Of a stretch of DNA of 33,639 nt, positions 1 to 8,580 are shown piece after piece (the stretch's first letter is position 1; each line of letters starts with the position of its first letter). The notes under the pieces were generated by a model. It worked only from the letters and a program-made list of their open reading frames with translations. It did not search any database and was not told the origin of the DNA. The DNA comes from Oceanospirillaceae bacterium. Lineage in GTDB: Bacteria; Pseudomonadota; Gammaproteobacteria; Pseudomonadales; Oceanobacteraceae. The DNA is taken from the NCBI GenBank assembly GCA_002706025.1, contig PAJK01000044.1, forward strand, positions 1-33,639, written 5' to 3'. Both the position numbers and the translations under genes were made by a program.

Positions 1-163
1 CCAAAAAGCGAAAAGCTGGGGGGCGCCATGCCGGCCCGGGGGATAAGTTCCCCCAGGAGGCATATGGCTTATCGGCATTAAAAGCCGTTTATAAAAAAAA
101 TCCGTTTTAAACTGTGGGACGGCAGTGGCCATGATGGCAGCCCTTTTTTTTAATAAATCATCC
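1..163. other. Window edge downstream of the nicotinamidase gene
   Basis: No gene is supported. There is a GC-rich hairpin (GGGGG 38-42 / CCCCC 50-54) and a second short one (CGGC/GCCG at about 72-86) followed by an A-rich tract. A ribosome-site-like AGGAGG and ATG at 55-66 lead to only five codons. Confidence 0.35.
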
Positions 164-892
164 TTATCCAATAATATCCTCCGACTGCAGTCGTTTTACA
201 CCCGCTTCCGTCATCATCTTCCAGGCATTTTGCAGCGAGCCGTTCAAATCAATGGCACGGCAGGCATCTTCGATCACGGCCGTTTTAAATCCGGCTTTGG
301 CTGCGTCAACAGCGGTCCAGGCGACACAGAAGTCGGTTGCCAGCCCAACGATGTATACATTTTTAATACCGCGTTCACGTAAGTAGCCGACTAAGCCTGT
401 TGGGGTTTTATGGTCTGCTTCGTAAAAAGCGGAGTAGCTGTCGATGTGCTGATGGAAGCCTTTGCGGATGATCATTTCAGCGTGAGGAATATCGAGCCCG
501 GCTACCAGGCTGGCATCGTCGGTACCCTGTACGCAATGATCCGGCCACAGCACCTGAGTGCCATAACTCAGCTCGGTGGTCTCGAACGGCTTTTTGCCGT
601 CGTACGTGGAGGCAAAAGACGCGTGTTCTTTGGTGTGCCAGTCCTGGGTCATTACCACATTAAGAAACTGTGTACTCAGCTGATTAATGACAGGTACGAC
701 TTCTGCACCGTTCTTCACCGGCAGGGTACCGCCATCAATGAAGCAATTCTGTACATCGACAACGATCAGTGCACTTTTTTCGTCCTTTGTTGCCATGGCG
801 GCCAGCGCGTTAACGGTAGAGGAGGACAGCGCCAGACCGGCGGCCCCCTGCAGCAGGTAACGCAGAGACTGGCGGCGGGTAATACCTTTCAT
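164..892 (-). CDS. pncA: Tat-exported nicotinamidase / isochorismatase-family hydrolase
   Basis: The predicted 242-residue protein belongs to the cysteine hydrolase (isochorismatase) family and looks like a nicotinamidase, which converts nicotinamide to nicotinate plus ammonia for NAD salvage. Visible active-site residues are Asp46 (VVDVQNCF), Lys144 (IRKGF) and Cys189 (ATDFCVAWT); the metal site is Asp84-x-His86 (QDWH) with His90 and/or His119 (WPDHC). The N-terminus has a twin-arginine motif (TRRQSL, residues 5-10), a hydrophobic stretch and a small-residue cleavage region near 30-32, so a Tat-exported periplasmic enzyme is inferred. The ATG at 892 is chosen because AGGAG lies 7 bases upstream; a longer frame to 919 has no such site. 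It is divergent from puuB. Most nicotinamidases are cytoplasmic, so export is the unusual point. Substrate is inferred from family motifs only. Confidence 0.85.
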   Translation of the reverse strand: MKGITRRQSLRYLLQGAAGLALSSSTVNALAAMATKDEKSALIVVDVQNCFIDGGTLPVKNGAEVVPVINQLSTQFLNVVMTQDWHTKEHASFASTYDGKKPFETTELSYGTQVLWPDHCVQGTDDASLVAGLDIPHAEMIIRKGFHQHIDSYSAFYEADHKTPTGLVGYLRERGIKNVYIVGLATDFCVAWTAVDAAKAGFKTAVIEDACRAIDLNGSLQNAWKMMTEAGVKRLQSEDIIG

Positions 893-1018
893 AACAAGCT
901 CCTGATTCTGATAAATCAAACATCAGTGAGGGATGAGCAATGCATGTGCCAGCCGCTGTAACGGAAGCTTTGGCGCAAAAGATCCGGGCTTAAGCCGGTT
1001 GTTCCAATAAGCGTATAA

Positions 1019-1064
1019 ATATCTCCCTGTGGGTATGGAGGAAGGTGGGCATCAGGTCTATTGT
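1019..1064 (+). promoter_or_regulatory. Candidate LuxR/NarL-type operator plus -10 for puuB
   Basis: The 19-mer ATATCTCCCTGTGGGTATG (1019-1037) is an imperfect dyad that reads as two heptamers around a 2-bp spacer (TATCTCC-CT-GTGGGTA). After exactly 21 bp comes TATTGT (1059-1064), a -10-like hexamer. No good -35 box sits at the usual place, as expected of an activator-dependent promoter. The same arrangement occurs before potA, potF and potG. The pattern is seen in the sequence; function is inferred. Confidence 0.55.
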
Positions 1065-1105
1065 GCTGGTTATACCAACCCTCATTTTTACGACGGTAAT
1101 ACGCT

Positions 1106-2395
1106 ATGAACAGCAGCTATCCTTCTTCTTATTACGCGGCGTCAGCAAACCGCAAAACAGCGCGCCCGGCTCTGGCAGAGTCGCTGGAAGCGGATGTCTG
1201 TGTGATCGGTGCCGGTTTTACCGGTCTGTCGTCGGCGCTGCATCTGGCTGAGCGTGGCTACTCTGTGGTGGTACTGGAAGGCAGCCGTATCGGTTTTGGT
1301 GCCTCCGGCCGTAACGGTGGCCAGATTGTGCACAGCTACAGCCGCGATATGGATTTTATTGAAAATCACTACGGCACAGATACCGCCAACGCAATGGGTT
1401 CCATGGCGTTTGAGGGCGGCAAAATTATCCGTCGTCTGGTGAAGCAGTACGATATTCAGTGTGACCTGAAAGACGGTGGTATTTTCGCATCCTGTAACCA
1501 GAAGCAGTTCCGTGGGCTGCAGCATCATAAAGCGCTGTGGGAAAAACACGGCAACGATCAGCTGGAACTGCTGGATGCCAAACAGGTGCAGGATTACATC
1601 GGCACCAGCCGCTACACAGGTGCACTGCTGGATAAATCCGGCGGTCATATTCACCCGCTGAACCTGACGCTGGGCGAAGCGGATGCGATTGAATCTCTGG
1701 GTGGCAAAATCTTTGAAGATTCTCCGGTGACCTTTGTTGAGCAGGGCGAAAACCCGCTGGTGAAAACCGCCAAAGGCCAGGTGCGCTGCAAGTACGTGAT
1801 GATTGCCACCAACGCTTATGTGGAAGGCATTGGTAATATCTTCCCGCAGCTGACCAGCAAATCCATGCCGTGCGGTACTCAGGTGATTACCACTGAGCCA
1901 CTCAGTGAAGCGCAACAGAAAGAACTGCTGCCACAGGATTACTGTGTGGAAGACAGCAATTACCTGCTCGATTATTACCGCTTAAGCGGTGAAGGCCGTC
2001 TGATTTACGGTGGCGGTGTGACCTACGGTGCCCGTGAGCCAGGTAAGATTGAAAGCCTGATCCGTCCGAAAATGCTGAAGACTTTCCCGCAGCTGAAAGA
2101 TGTAAAAATCGATTACGCCTGGACCGGTAACTTCCTGCTGACGCTGATGCGTCTGCCGCAGTTCGGTCGTGTGGGTAACAATATTTTCTATGCTCAGGGC
2201 TACAGCGGTCATGGTGTGACCTCTACCCATCTGGCCGGCGAACTGGTGGCCAGTGCTATTCAGGGGCACGCCGAGCGCTTCGATGTGTTTGCTGGCCTGC
2301 CACAGTATCCGTTCCCGGGTGGCCGCATGCTGCGCGTGCCTTACACCGCCATCGGTGCTTTCTATTACGATCTGCGTGACAAGCTGGGTATCTGA
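1106..2395 (+). CDS. puuB: Gamma-glutamylputrescine oxidase (FAD-dependent)
   Basis: The protein has 429 residues, typical of the family, and resembles Escherichia coli PuuB along its whole length, including SYYAASAN near the N-terminus and the C-terminal HYPFPGG-like segment (QYPFPGG). It should oxidise gamma-glutamylputrescine to gamma-glutamyl-aminobutyraldehyde with release of ammonia and hydrogen peroxide, the second step of the Puu pathway. The dinucleotide-binding motif GAGFTG is at 35-40 and the FAD-contacting ASGRNGGQ at 66-73. The partner synthetase puuA lies about 26 kb away in this window, and no aldehyde dehydrogenase (PuuC) is nearby. The ribosome site is weak (ACGG region). A candidate LuxR-type operator (1019-1037) and -10 hexamer (1059-1064) lie upstream. 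Confidence 0.93.
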   Translation: MNSSYPSSYYAASANRKTARPALAESLEADVCVIGAGFTGLSSALHLAERGYSVVVLEGSRIGFGASGRNGGQIVHSYSRDMDFIENHYGTDTANAMGSMAFEGGKIIRRLVKQYDIQCDLKDGGIFASCNQKQFRGLQHHKALWEKHGNDQLELLDAKQVQDYIGTSRYTGALLDKSGGHIHPLNLTLGEADAIESLGGKIFEDSPVTFVEQGENPLVKTAKGQVRCKYVMIATNAYVEGIGNIFPQLTSKSMPCGTQVITTEPLSEAQQKELLPQDYCVEDSNYLLDYYRLSGEGRLIYGGGVTYGAREPGKIESLIRPKMLKTFPQLKDVKIDYAWTGNFLLTLMRLPQFGRVGNNIFYAQGYSGHGVTSTHLAGELVASAIQGHAERFDVFAGLPQYPFPGGRMLRVPYTAIGAFYYDLRDKLGI

Positions 2396-2548
2396 TTCCG
2401 GTCTGATTCCGGTTTGATCTCAGTAGTGCCACGCATTTCCCGGTTCCGTCTTGCGCATCAGTCGTCAGTTAACGGTCAGCTCCTGGCTGTTTAAGTTGTC
2501 GGCGGCTGGTGTGCTTTTTTCTTTTGATTGCAGTCCCGGCGCACGTTA
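2396..2548. other. Convergent intergenic region between puuB and a LysR gene
   Basis: An 11-bp direct repeat (TCTGATTCCGG, two copies and a partial third) spans the puuB stop codon at about 2392-2416. No hairpin with a T-tract was recognised for either converging gene. Confidence 0.4.
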
Positions 2549-3511
2549 TCACAGCAGCGTATCGCGGATATGCAGAATCCTCTCTTTCAGCCAGATCAGC
2601 CCGGCGTCCATGGCAAACCGCGGATGCCAGCCCAATACCAGTTTTAATCTCAGATCGCTGTTCACCGGCTGGGCATACAGACCATGATCGCGGGCGTAGC
2701 GCTCGGCAATCCAGGTGGGTAATACACAGACCAGATCGGTGGCCTGCAGCACGATGGGGACCGACTGAAAGTCCGGTAACTGCAGCGGAATATGGCGCTC
2801 AATGCCGATGCTGTTAAGCCAGCGGTCGGTGAGTAACTGGCTGTGCCCCCATTCGGATGGATACACATAAGACTGTGCGGCCAGAAACTGCGCATCAATG
2901 TGTTCGGGCAGAGGATTGCGGCTTAACAGCGAAAACGCATCGCTGACCAGATCCTGAGTCTGCAGGCGCGCGGACAGCTGATCCGGCTCGGCAAAGCCGA
3001 TCACCAGATCGTATTCGCCTTTTTCCATTTCTTCTTCATAACCCGAACTGGTCAGGCTCTTGATACTGAGGCGGATGCCCGGCGCATCGCGGGTAATTTC
3101 CTGCATCAGATGGGGCAGCATCACCATATCGAAATAGACCCCGGTAGCGAGGCGGAAGGTGCGCAGCGAGCTGGCCGGGTCGAACAGCGGGGTTTCCTGC
3201 AGGGCCTGCTCCACGGTAGCCAGCGCCTGACTGAACGCCGGGGTCAGCGCCAGCGCTCTGGGGGTGGGCATCATGCCTTCGGAGCCGGCGACGAACAGAG
3301 GATCGTTGAGCTGCTCACGGGCGCGGGCCAGAGCATGGGAGACCGTCGACTGGGACAGATGCAGCTGACGTGCGGCGGCGGAGACCGAGCGGCATTCCAT
3401 CAGAGTATCCAGTATCCGCAGCAGGTTCATATCAAAGCGCTGGGATGACGGTCTGGCTGGTATGGCGCTGTTGTTGTTGTTACTGCTGTTGCTGCTGTCG
3501 GATTTTTCCAT
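2549..3511 (-). CDS. LysR-family transcriptional regulator
   Basis: The 320-residue protein has the LysR layout: a winged helix-turn-helix (recognition part AARQLHLSQSTVSHAL, about 46-61) and a substrate-binding-like effector domain from about residue 110. The first 27 residues form an unusual low-complexity Ser/Asn-rich extension (SNSSNNNNS) encoded by a trinucleotide-repeat-like tract at 3470-3500; LysR proteins normally begin close to the FDxNLL motif found here at 26-31. A shorter start at Met28 is possible but would clip the domain. The gene is divergent from an EamA permease gene, so that gene is the likely target. The effector is not predictable. Confidence 0.9.
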   Translation of the reverse strand: MEKSDSSNSSNNNNSAIPARPSSQRFDMNLLRILDTLMECRSVSAAARQLHLSQSTVSHALARAREQLNDPLFVAGSEGMMPTPRALALTPAFSQALATVEQALQETPLFDPASSLRTFRLATGVYFDMVMLPHLMQEITRDAPGIRLSIKSLTSSGYEEEMEKGEYDLVIGFAEPDQLSARLQTQDLVSDAFSLLSRNPLPEHIDAQFLAAQSYVYPSEWGHSQLLTDRWLNSIGIERHIPLQLPDFQSVPIVLQATDLVCVLPTWIAERYARDHGLYAQPVNSDLRLKLVLGWHPRFAMDAGLIWLKERILHIRDTLL

Positions 3512-3627
3512 AGGTATCTGGTCACCGGAGGATGGCTATCGATATCAGCCATGGGCTTATGTTAATAATTCATTTTAACCATAGGTGCGGAGTCCCTAAA
3601 ATGCCTTTCTTCTTCAGGAGAGTATTT

Positions 3628-4539
3628 ATGGTTAAAAATTATCTGCTGCTGGCCTCCATCGGCGTGATCTGGGGCTCGCAGTTTGTCTTTCAGGAACGGG
3701 CGCTGGCCGACCTGCCTCCGATGCTGGTCAGTACAGGCCGGGCGGTGATGGCACTGGTGTTTGTGCTGTTGTTATGTCGCCTGCTGAAACTGAACGACAA
3801 GCCAAAATACTCGTGGAAAATCTATCATCTGGTGGGCTTTCTGGAAGCGTCGCTGCCGTTTATTTTTCTCGCCTGGGGGCAGCAGTATCTGAAGACCGCA
3901 GAGGTCGCCATTCTGATGGGGTCGACGCCGTTTTTCGCCATTATGCTCAGCCCGTTTATCGTCGCCGGGGCACGTATTCATCTGATGGGGCTGCTGTCGG
4001 TACTGGTGGGCTTCGCCGGCTTACTGGTTTTGTTTGCGCCACAGATAGAAGCCGGGCTGAATATCGGCCTGGCAGGGGCTGTGGCCATTCTGTCTGCGGC
4101 GGGCTGCTTCGCCGTGGCGGTGTTGATTCTGAAGCGTCTGAGTGATGAGCATCCGCTGATGCTGGCGCGCAATATTATGGGCGCTGCTGCACTGCAACTG
4201 GTGGTGATGTCGCTGATCTGGTTGCCGTTTAATGAGCGCCCGATGCATTTCAACGCAGTATCCATCGGCTGTATCGTATTTATTGGTATGACGGCGTCCG
4301 GGCTGGGTTACTTCCTGTTTGCCATGCTCACCCGCTCAGCCGGCCCGGTGTTCGCGTCATTGTCGAATTATCTGGTGCCTTTGGTGGGTGTTCTGGTCGC
4401 CACGGTATTTAATGGCGAAAACATTGCAGCCACTACCTGGGTGGCGCTGTTTACGATTATGGCGGCGATTGGCATTAATCAGATGACCACCATCCGTCAG
4501 CTGCTGAAGCGGCCGAAAAAAACCGCCGGAGCGGCATAA
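3628..4539 (+). CDS. EamA-family (DMT superfamily) permease
   Basis: The 303-residue membrane protein has about ten hydrophobic segments in two EamA repeats and a basic C-terminal tail (KRPKK). It opens with VIWGSQFVFQERAL, typical of the family. The ATG at 3628 is preferred because AGGAG lies at 3616-3620, 7 bases upstream; the frame also extends back to 3532 without such a site. Proteins of this family export or import small metabolites, often amino acids or their derivatives, in the inner membrane. Divergence from a LysR gene is a common arrangement for an inducible exporter. The substrate is unknown; setting among polyamine genes makes an amine or amino acid plausible but is no proof. It converges on the next gene with 8 bp between stops. 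Confidence 0.88.
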   Translation: MVKNYLLLASIGVIWGSQFVFQERALADLPPMLVSTGRAVMALVFVLLLCRLLKLNDKPKYSWKIYHLVGFLEASLPFIFLAWGQQYLKTAEVAILMGSTPFFAIMLSPFIVAGARIHLMGLLSVLVGFAGLLVLFAPQIEAGLNIGLAGAVAILSAAGCFAVAVLILKRLSDEHPLMLARNIMGAAALQLVVMSLIWLPFNERPMHFNAVSIGCIVFIGMTASGLGYFLFAMLTRSAGPVFASLSNYLVPLVGVLVATVFNGENIAATTWVALFTIMAAIGINQMTTIRQLLKRPKKTAGAA

Positions 4540-4547
4540 TCGCAGTT

Positions 4548-5378
4548 TTATAATCCTGAAAAAATCGGCATCAGCAGAGCAAACAGCTCTGCCTGAGAGC
4601 TGATATTGCATTTGCTGTACAGCTGGCGGCGGAAGACTTTCACCGTCTCGCGGCTGATATCCAGATTCAGTGAAATCGACAGCGACGAATGACCCTGCAG
4701 AATATACATGGCTACTTCCGCCTGACGCGGACTGAGGCTGATCTTCTGCTGTTCCTGCAATGCTTCGCGCAGTCGTTCGGTGACCGGCGCCAGGGTGATA
4801 TCGCCCTGACTGCCCGGTGAATAATCCTTCCAGTGCATCTGCAATAAACTGCTCAGCGTGTGTTCGTGGGCTTTGATGGCGGCAAAATCCTGCTTGCTGA
4901 ATTGCAGGTCGCTGCTGCGGTCGCGGCCAAAGCAGGCGTTGATGGTGGTCTCCGCTGACAGCGGTGCGAACACGGTAATCTCATCCACCAGAGTGGTGCG
5001 CTGATAGTATTCCTGAAAGTAACTGGTTTGGCGGAACTGATCCGGTGCCAGATCGAACAGGCGGTGGGCGCCGCGCTGTAAACCCTGGCGGTGCGCGTGA
5101 TAGTAAGGGTCGAGCAGATACGCGGCCTTCAGGTAATGGGAATCCATGGTCTGATACACCACCGGGTCGCGGCATTCACGGTAAAAAGACACCGGGTTAT
5201 GGTCTTTGTGGTAGGCGATGATAATCAGGTTATCGAATGCCATCAGCTGGCGTACGCAATGGGCAAAGGCGTCGGCAAAATCTTTCTGTAACAGGGCGCG
5301 GATGCAGCTCGCCTGGGCTTTGTCGTAAGCACTTGCCTTGCTACTGACGGCCTTTTTTGACTGGCTGTTTTTTACCAT
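4548..5378 (-). CDS. LuxR-type regulator, paralogue of the one at 25067-25858
   Basis: The protein has 276 residues from Met at 5378. A C-terminal GerE/LuxR helix-turn-helix occupies about 214-272 (LSPRQAEVAMYILQGHSS...ETVKVFRRQLYSKC). The N-terminal 200 residues form a ligand-sensing-like region without a recognisable receiver phospho-acceptor motif. Residues 87-134 (YLLDPYYHAHR...FDLAPDQF...LVDEI) match the second LuxR protein in this window closely, so the two are paralogues. The start is uncertain: the frame reaches 5453, but the extra residues are Gly-rich and atypical, and no clear ribosome site supports either choice. It is divergent from potA and is a candidate activator of polyamine genes through the dyad at 5445-5463. 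No LuxI synthase is present. Confidence 0.85.
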   Translation of the reverse strand: MVKNSQSKKAVSSKASAYDKAQASCIRALLQKDFADAFAHCVRQLMAFDNLIIIAYHKDHNPVSFYRECRDPVVYQTMDSHYLKAAYLLDPYYHAHRQGLQRGAHRLFDLAPDQFRQTSYFQEYYQRTTLVDEITVFAPLSAETTINACFGRDRSSDLQFSKQDFAAIKAHEHTLSSLLQMHWKDYSPGSQGDITLAPVTERLREALQEQQKISLSPRQAEVAMYILQGHSSLSISLNLDISRETVKVFRRQLYSKCNISSQAELFALLMPIFSGL

Positions 5379-5444
5379 CTCTCTAATACCACCCTCTGTT
5401 CCCCGTTCACCATCACCACCCCTATCACCACAACCAGCTGCGGC

Positions 5445-5490
5445 ATACCACACCAGGGTTATATACCCCTCAGAATAACATTTTTACACT
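5445..5490 (+). promoter_or_regulatory. Candidate LuxR/NarL-type operator plus -10 for potABCD
   Basis: The 19-mer ATACCACACCAGGGTTATA (5445-5463) reads as heptamers TACCACA and AGGGTTA around CC. After 21 bp lies TACACT (5485-5490), a -10-like hexamer. The site is in the luxR-potA divergent region. A separate 10-bp inverted repeat in the same region pairs AATACCACCC (5385-5394) with GGGTGGTATT (5505-5514). The right half of the dyad is the least conserved of the four copies. Confidence 0.5.
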
Positions 5491-5613
5491 GTATTGCATG
5501 ATTTGGGTGGTATTGATTGATGGGTCAGCGATGCAGCTCCTCAGACCTGCCCGCAGAACCCGGGCCACCGCTTACAGCGTTAGCGGTATTGGCTTAAGAG
5601 TGGAGAACAAGAC

Positions 5614-6720
5614 GTGCAGAACATAGCTATCTCAGTGCAGCAGGTTGCGAAAGATTACGGCGACTTCCGTGCACTGAAGACGGTATCGCTGGATATCCGC
5701 GAAGGTGAATTTTTTACCCTGCTGGGACCGTCCGGTTGCGGCAAAACCACACTGCTGAAACTGCTGGGCGGCTTTGAGCAGACCACGGCTGGCAGTATTC
5801 ATCTGTTTGGTGAAGAGATCGAAAAGCTGCCGGCTAACCGCCGCCCGATTAATACCGTATTCCAGCAGTACGCGCTGTTCCCGCACATGACGATTCACGA
5901 AAACGTGCAGTTCGGCATGAAAATGCTGGGCGTGGGTAAAGCGGAACGTGAGCAGCGCGCCACGGAAATGCTGGCCATGGTTCAGCTGGAAAAATTCGCG
6001 CACCGCCGCCCAGCGGAGTTATCTGGTGGCCAGCAGCAGCGGGTGGCACTGGCCCGTGCGCTGGCACCACGTCCGAGAGTGTTACTGTTGGATGAGCCGC
6101 TGTCAGCGCTGGATTTAAAACTGCGTCAGGCGATGCGCTCAGAACTGAAGCAGATTCAGCAGCAAACCGGCATTACCTTTGTGTTTGTTACCCATGATCA
6201 GGAAGAAGCCCTGACCATGTCTGACCGCATCGCTGTTATGTCGGCGGGTGTGCTGCAGCAGGTGGGCGCGCCGCGGGATATTTACGAAGAACCGGCTAAC
6301 CGCTTTGTTGCTGATTTTATCGGCGAAACCAATCTGCTCGATGTGGATGTTAAGAACATTGCTGACGGCACCGCGCAAGTGGTGCTGCATGCTGATAACA
6401 GTCACGCCGATGCGATCACTCTGCATTGCCCGGCGGGCAGCGCGGATTCCACCTCAGCATTTGAAAACTGCAAAGCCTGGTTATCCATTCGCCCGGAACG
6501 TCTGGCGGTGAGTGCAGAAATATCAGCCGACAGCCTGCAGGGTGTGGTGCAGCAAATGATTTATATGGGCACAGATACTCAGTACGTGGTGCAGCTGCCG
6601 ACCGGTCAGGAAGTTGTGGCGCGGATGCAGAACTTCGCCAGCGATGCTGCTGAAATCCGCCAGGGGCAGAGTGTTGCCCTGCAGTTCGACAGTCAGGCTG
6701 CACGCCTGCTGGCTGATTAA
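5614..6720 (+). CDS. potA: Polyamine ABC transporter ATP-binding protein PotA
   Basis: The 368-residue ATPase energises polyamine import. Walker A is GPSGCGKT (38-45), the signature LSGGQQQR begins at 136, and Walker B is VLLLDEP ending at the Asp160-Glu161 pair. After the nucleotide domain (about 1-240, ending in [11 protein letters not shown]) comes a C-terminal TOBE-type regulatory domain, as in E. coli PotA (378 residues). The start is GTG at 5614, supported by GGAGA at 5602-5606, 7 bases upstream. It is first in an operon with potB, potC, potD and an amidase gene, and is divergent from a LuxR-type regulator. Confidence 0.94.
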   Translation: MQNIAISVQQVAKDYGDFRALKTVSLDIREGEFFTLLGPSGCGKTTLLKLLGGFEQTTAGSIHLFGEEIEKLPANRRPINTVFQQYALFPHMTIHENVQFGMKMLGVGKAEREQRATEMLAMVQLEKFAHRRPAELSGGQQQRVALARALAPRPRVLLLDEPLSALDLKLRQAMRSELKQIQQQTGITFVFVTHDQEEALTMSDRIAVMSAGVLQQVGAPRDIYEEPANRFVADFIGETNLLDVDVKNIADGTAQVVLHADNSHADAITLHCPAGSADSTSAFENCKAWLSIRPERLAVSAEISADSLQGVVQQMIYMGTDTQYVVQLPTGQEVVARMQNFASDAAEIRQGQSVALQFDSQAARLLAD

Positions 6721-6733
6721 GCGGAGGTCTGTG

Positions 6734-7708
6734 ATGTCTGCAACACACAAACCAACGCTGCTGGAAAACGACGGCGTACGGCGCAGCCTGCTGTTATCAC
6801 CTGCGGTGATTATGATCGGCATTTTCCTGATTATGCCGTTGCTGATGGTTCTGGTGTTTTCCTTCCTGCAGCCGGGTACTTATGGCGGTGTGATCTGGGA
6901 ATTCAGCACTGACGCTTATCGGCAGTTCTTTTTTGAAGAAGATTTCTTAACCGAAGAAATGGTGTTTACACCGGCGTATCTGGAAATTTTTGGTGCGTCA
7001 TTTACCAATGCGGTGATCGCCGTGTTCTTCTGCTTTTTGGTCGGTTTTCCGACAGCCTATTTTATTGCCACGCGTCCGGCGCGCACTCAGGGGTTATGGC
7101 TATTCGCCATTACCATTCCGTATTGGGTGAACCTGCTGATCCGCACGGTTTCCATGTTGTTTATTATCCGTGATCAGGGGCCACTGAATGAATTTCTGCT
7201 GAACCTCGGGATCATCGATAAGCCGCTGAGCATTGCCTACACCCAATACGCTGTGGTGCTCGGTCTTTTTTATTCCTATCTGCCGTTTATGGTATTGCCA
7301 CTGTATGCCGCTATTGAACGCTTTGATTTTTCTCTGCTGAACGCCGCCCATGATCTTTACGCCAGCCGCTGGAAAGCGCTGCGTTACGTGCTGTTTCCGT
7401 CGGTACGTAACGGCATTATTGCCGGTTGTCTGCTGGTGTTTATTCCATCGTTAGGCGCCTTTATCGCACCGGACGTACTGGGTGGCGGTAAGCAGCTGAT
7501 GATCGGCAATATGATTGCGCTGCAGTTTCAGGGCTCGCGGAACTGGCCATTTGGCGCGGCGGCGGCGGTGATCCTGCTGACCTTTGTCCTATGCCTGTTG
7601 ATGTTTTTCGCCTGGCGTGCCTCGAAAAGCAGTCAGAGCGCTCAACAAAAAGCACAACATAAAGCGCAGCAGAAAGTGCAACAGACAAATGAAGGAGGCA
7701 GCCACTGA
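6734..7708 (+). CDS. potB: Polyamine ABC transporter permease PotB
   Basis: This is a 324-residue inner-membrane permease with about six transmembrane helices and the EAA-type loop that contacts the ATPase (AAHDLYASRWKALRYVLFP). The start at 6734 follows GGAGG (6723-6727) by 6 bases; the open frame extends upstream into potA but that part is not protein-like. The stop overlaps the potC start by one base (TGATG), which implies translational coupling. The C-terminus carries a Gln/Lys-rich tail built from a 12-bp repeat (QQKA-QHKA-QQKV-QQTN), which E. coli PotB does not have. Confidence 0.93.
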   Translation: MSATHKPTLLENDGVRRSLLLSPAVIMIGIFLIMPLLMVLVFSFLQPGTYGGVIWEFSTDAYRQFFFEEDFLTEEMVFTPAYLEIFGASFTNAVIAVFFCFLVGFPTAYFIATRPARTQGLWLFAITIPYWVNLLIRTVSMLFIIRDQGPLNEFLLNLGIIDKPLSIAYTQYAVVLGLFYSYLPFMVLPLYAAIERFDFSLLNAAHDLYASRWKALRYVLFPSVRNGIIAGCLLVFIPSLGAFIAPDVLGGGKQLMIGNMIALQFQGSRNWPFGAAAAVILLTFVLCLLMFFAWRASKSSQSAQQKAQHKAQQKVQQTNEGGSH

Positions 7709-8508
7709 TGAACATGGATATTAAACATTATCCGGGGACCCGGGCGATCACCATATTCTGTCTGCTGGTGCTGTATTCACCCATGCTGGTGGTGGCTGTG
7801 TATTCCTTTAATTCACTGCGCTCGATCAGTAACTGGGGTGGCTTTACCTTCGATTGGTATATCAAAGCGTTTAACAACCCGGCGATTCAAAGTGCCGCGC
7901 TGAATTCGCTGAGCATCGCCTTTACCGCTTCTTTAATTGCCACCGCTATTGCCGTGTGTGCATCGCTGGCGTTATTGCGCGGTAAAAAATTCAAAGGGCA
8001 GGGGGCTTTCGCCGGTTTACTCAGTCTGCCACTGATGATCCCGGAAATTATTACCGCGGTGGCCAGTCTGGTGTTCTTTGTGGCGATCCATCTGACACTG
8101 GGGCTCGGCACCATTCTGCTGGCGCACATTGTGTTCTGTATTCCGTTTGCCTATTTGCCGATTTCTGCCCGTATGAAAGGCATCAGCGCGGATTACGATC
8201 AGGCGGCGATGGATTTATACGCCAGCCGCTGGGCCTGCTTCCACTATGTGACTTTACCCATGCTGATGCCGGGTATTGCCTCGGGCATGATGCTGGCCTT
8301 TATCGTATCGCTGGACGATTTTATCGTCGCCAATATGGTGGCCGGCCCGGGCGCCAGCACCTTACCGATGACCATTTACAGCATGGTGCGTATTGGCTTT
8401 ACCCCAGAAATTAATGCGGTATCCACCCTGTTGTTACTGACGTCGACACTGTTCGTTGGTGGCTCATGGTTGCTGAACCGTGGTGATAAACAACAACGCT
8501 CTGAATAA
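7708..8508 (+). CDS. potC: Polyamine ABC transporter permease PotC
   Basis: The 266-residue inner-membrane permease pairs with PotB to form the channel. It has about six hydrophobic helices and the EAA loop QAAMDLYASRWACFHYVTLP. GAAGGAGG just upstream of 7708 is the ribosome site, inside the end of potB. An alternative ATG two codons later (7714) cannot be excluded. The conserved SLDDFIVANMVAGPG and TLPMTIYSMVRIGFTPEINA segments are typical of PotC/PotI. Confidence 0.93.
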   Translation: MNMDIKHYPGTRAITIFCLLVLYSPMLVVAVYSFNSLRSISNWGGFTFDWYIKAFNNPAIQSAALNSLSIAFTASLIATAIAVCASLALLRGKKFKGQGAFAGLLSLPLMIPEIITAVASLVFFVAIHLTLGLGTILLAHIVFCIPFAYLPISARMKGISADYDQAAMDLYASRWACFHYVTLPMLMPGIASGMMLAFIVSLDDFIVANMVAGPGASTLPMTIYSMVRIGFTPEINAVSTLLLLTSTLFVGGSWLLNRGDKQQRSE

Positions 8509-8580
8509 AAAACACGATTAAAACCAAGATTAAAACCAACTTCTGCTTTTACATATAAATGGGAATATCCGGAGACTGCT

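Noticed and set aside
1142-1915. Long minus-strand frame inside puuB
   Set aside because: It is antisense to a well-conserved gene and its translation has no recognisable domain.
3542-3561. Further LuxR-type dyad before the EamA gene (ATATC...TTATG)
   Set aside because: It is 20 bp long instead of 19 and no -10-like hexamer stands at the required distance.
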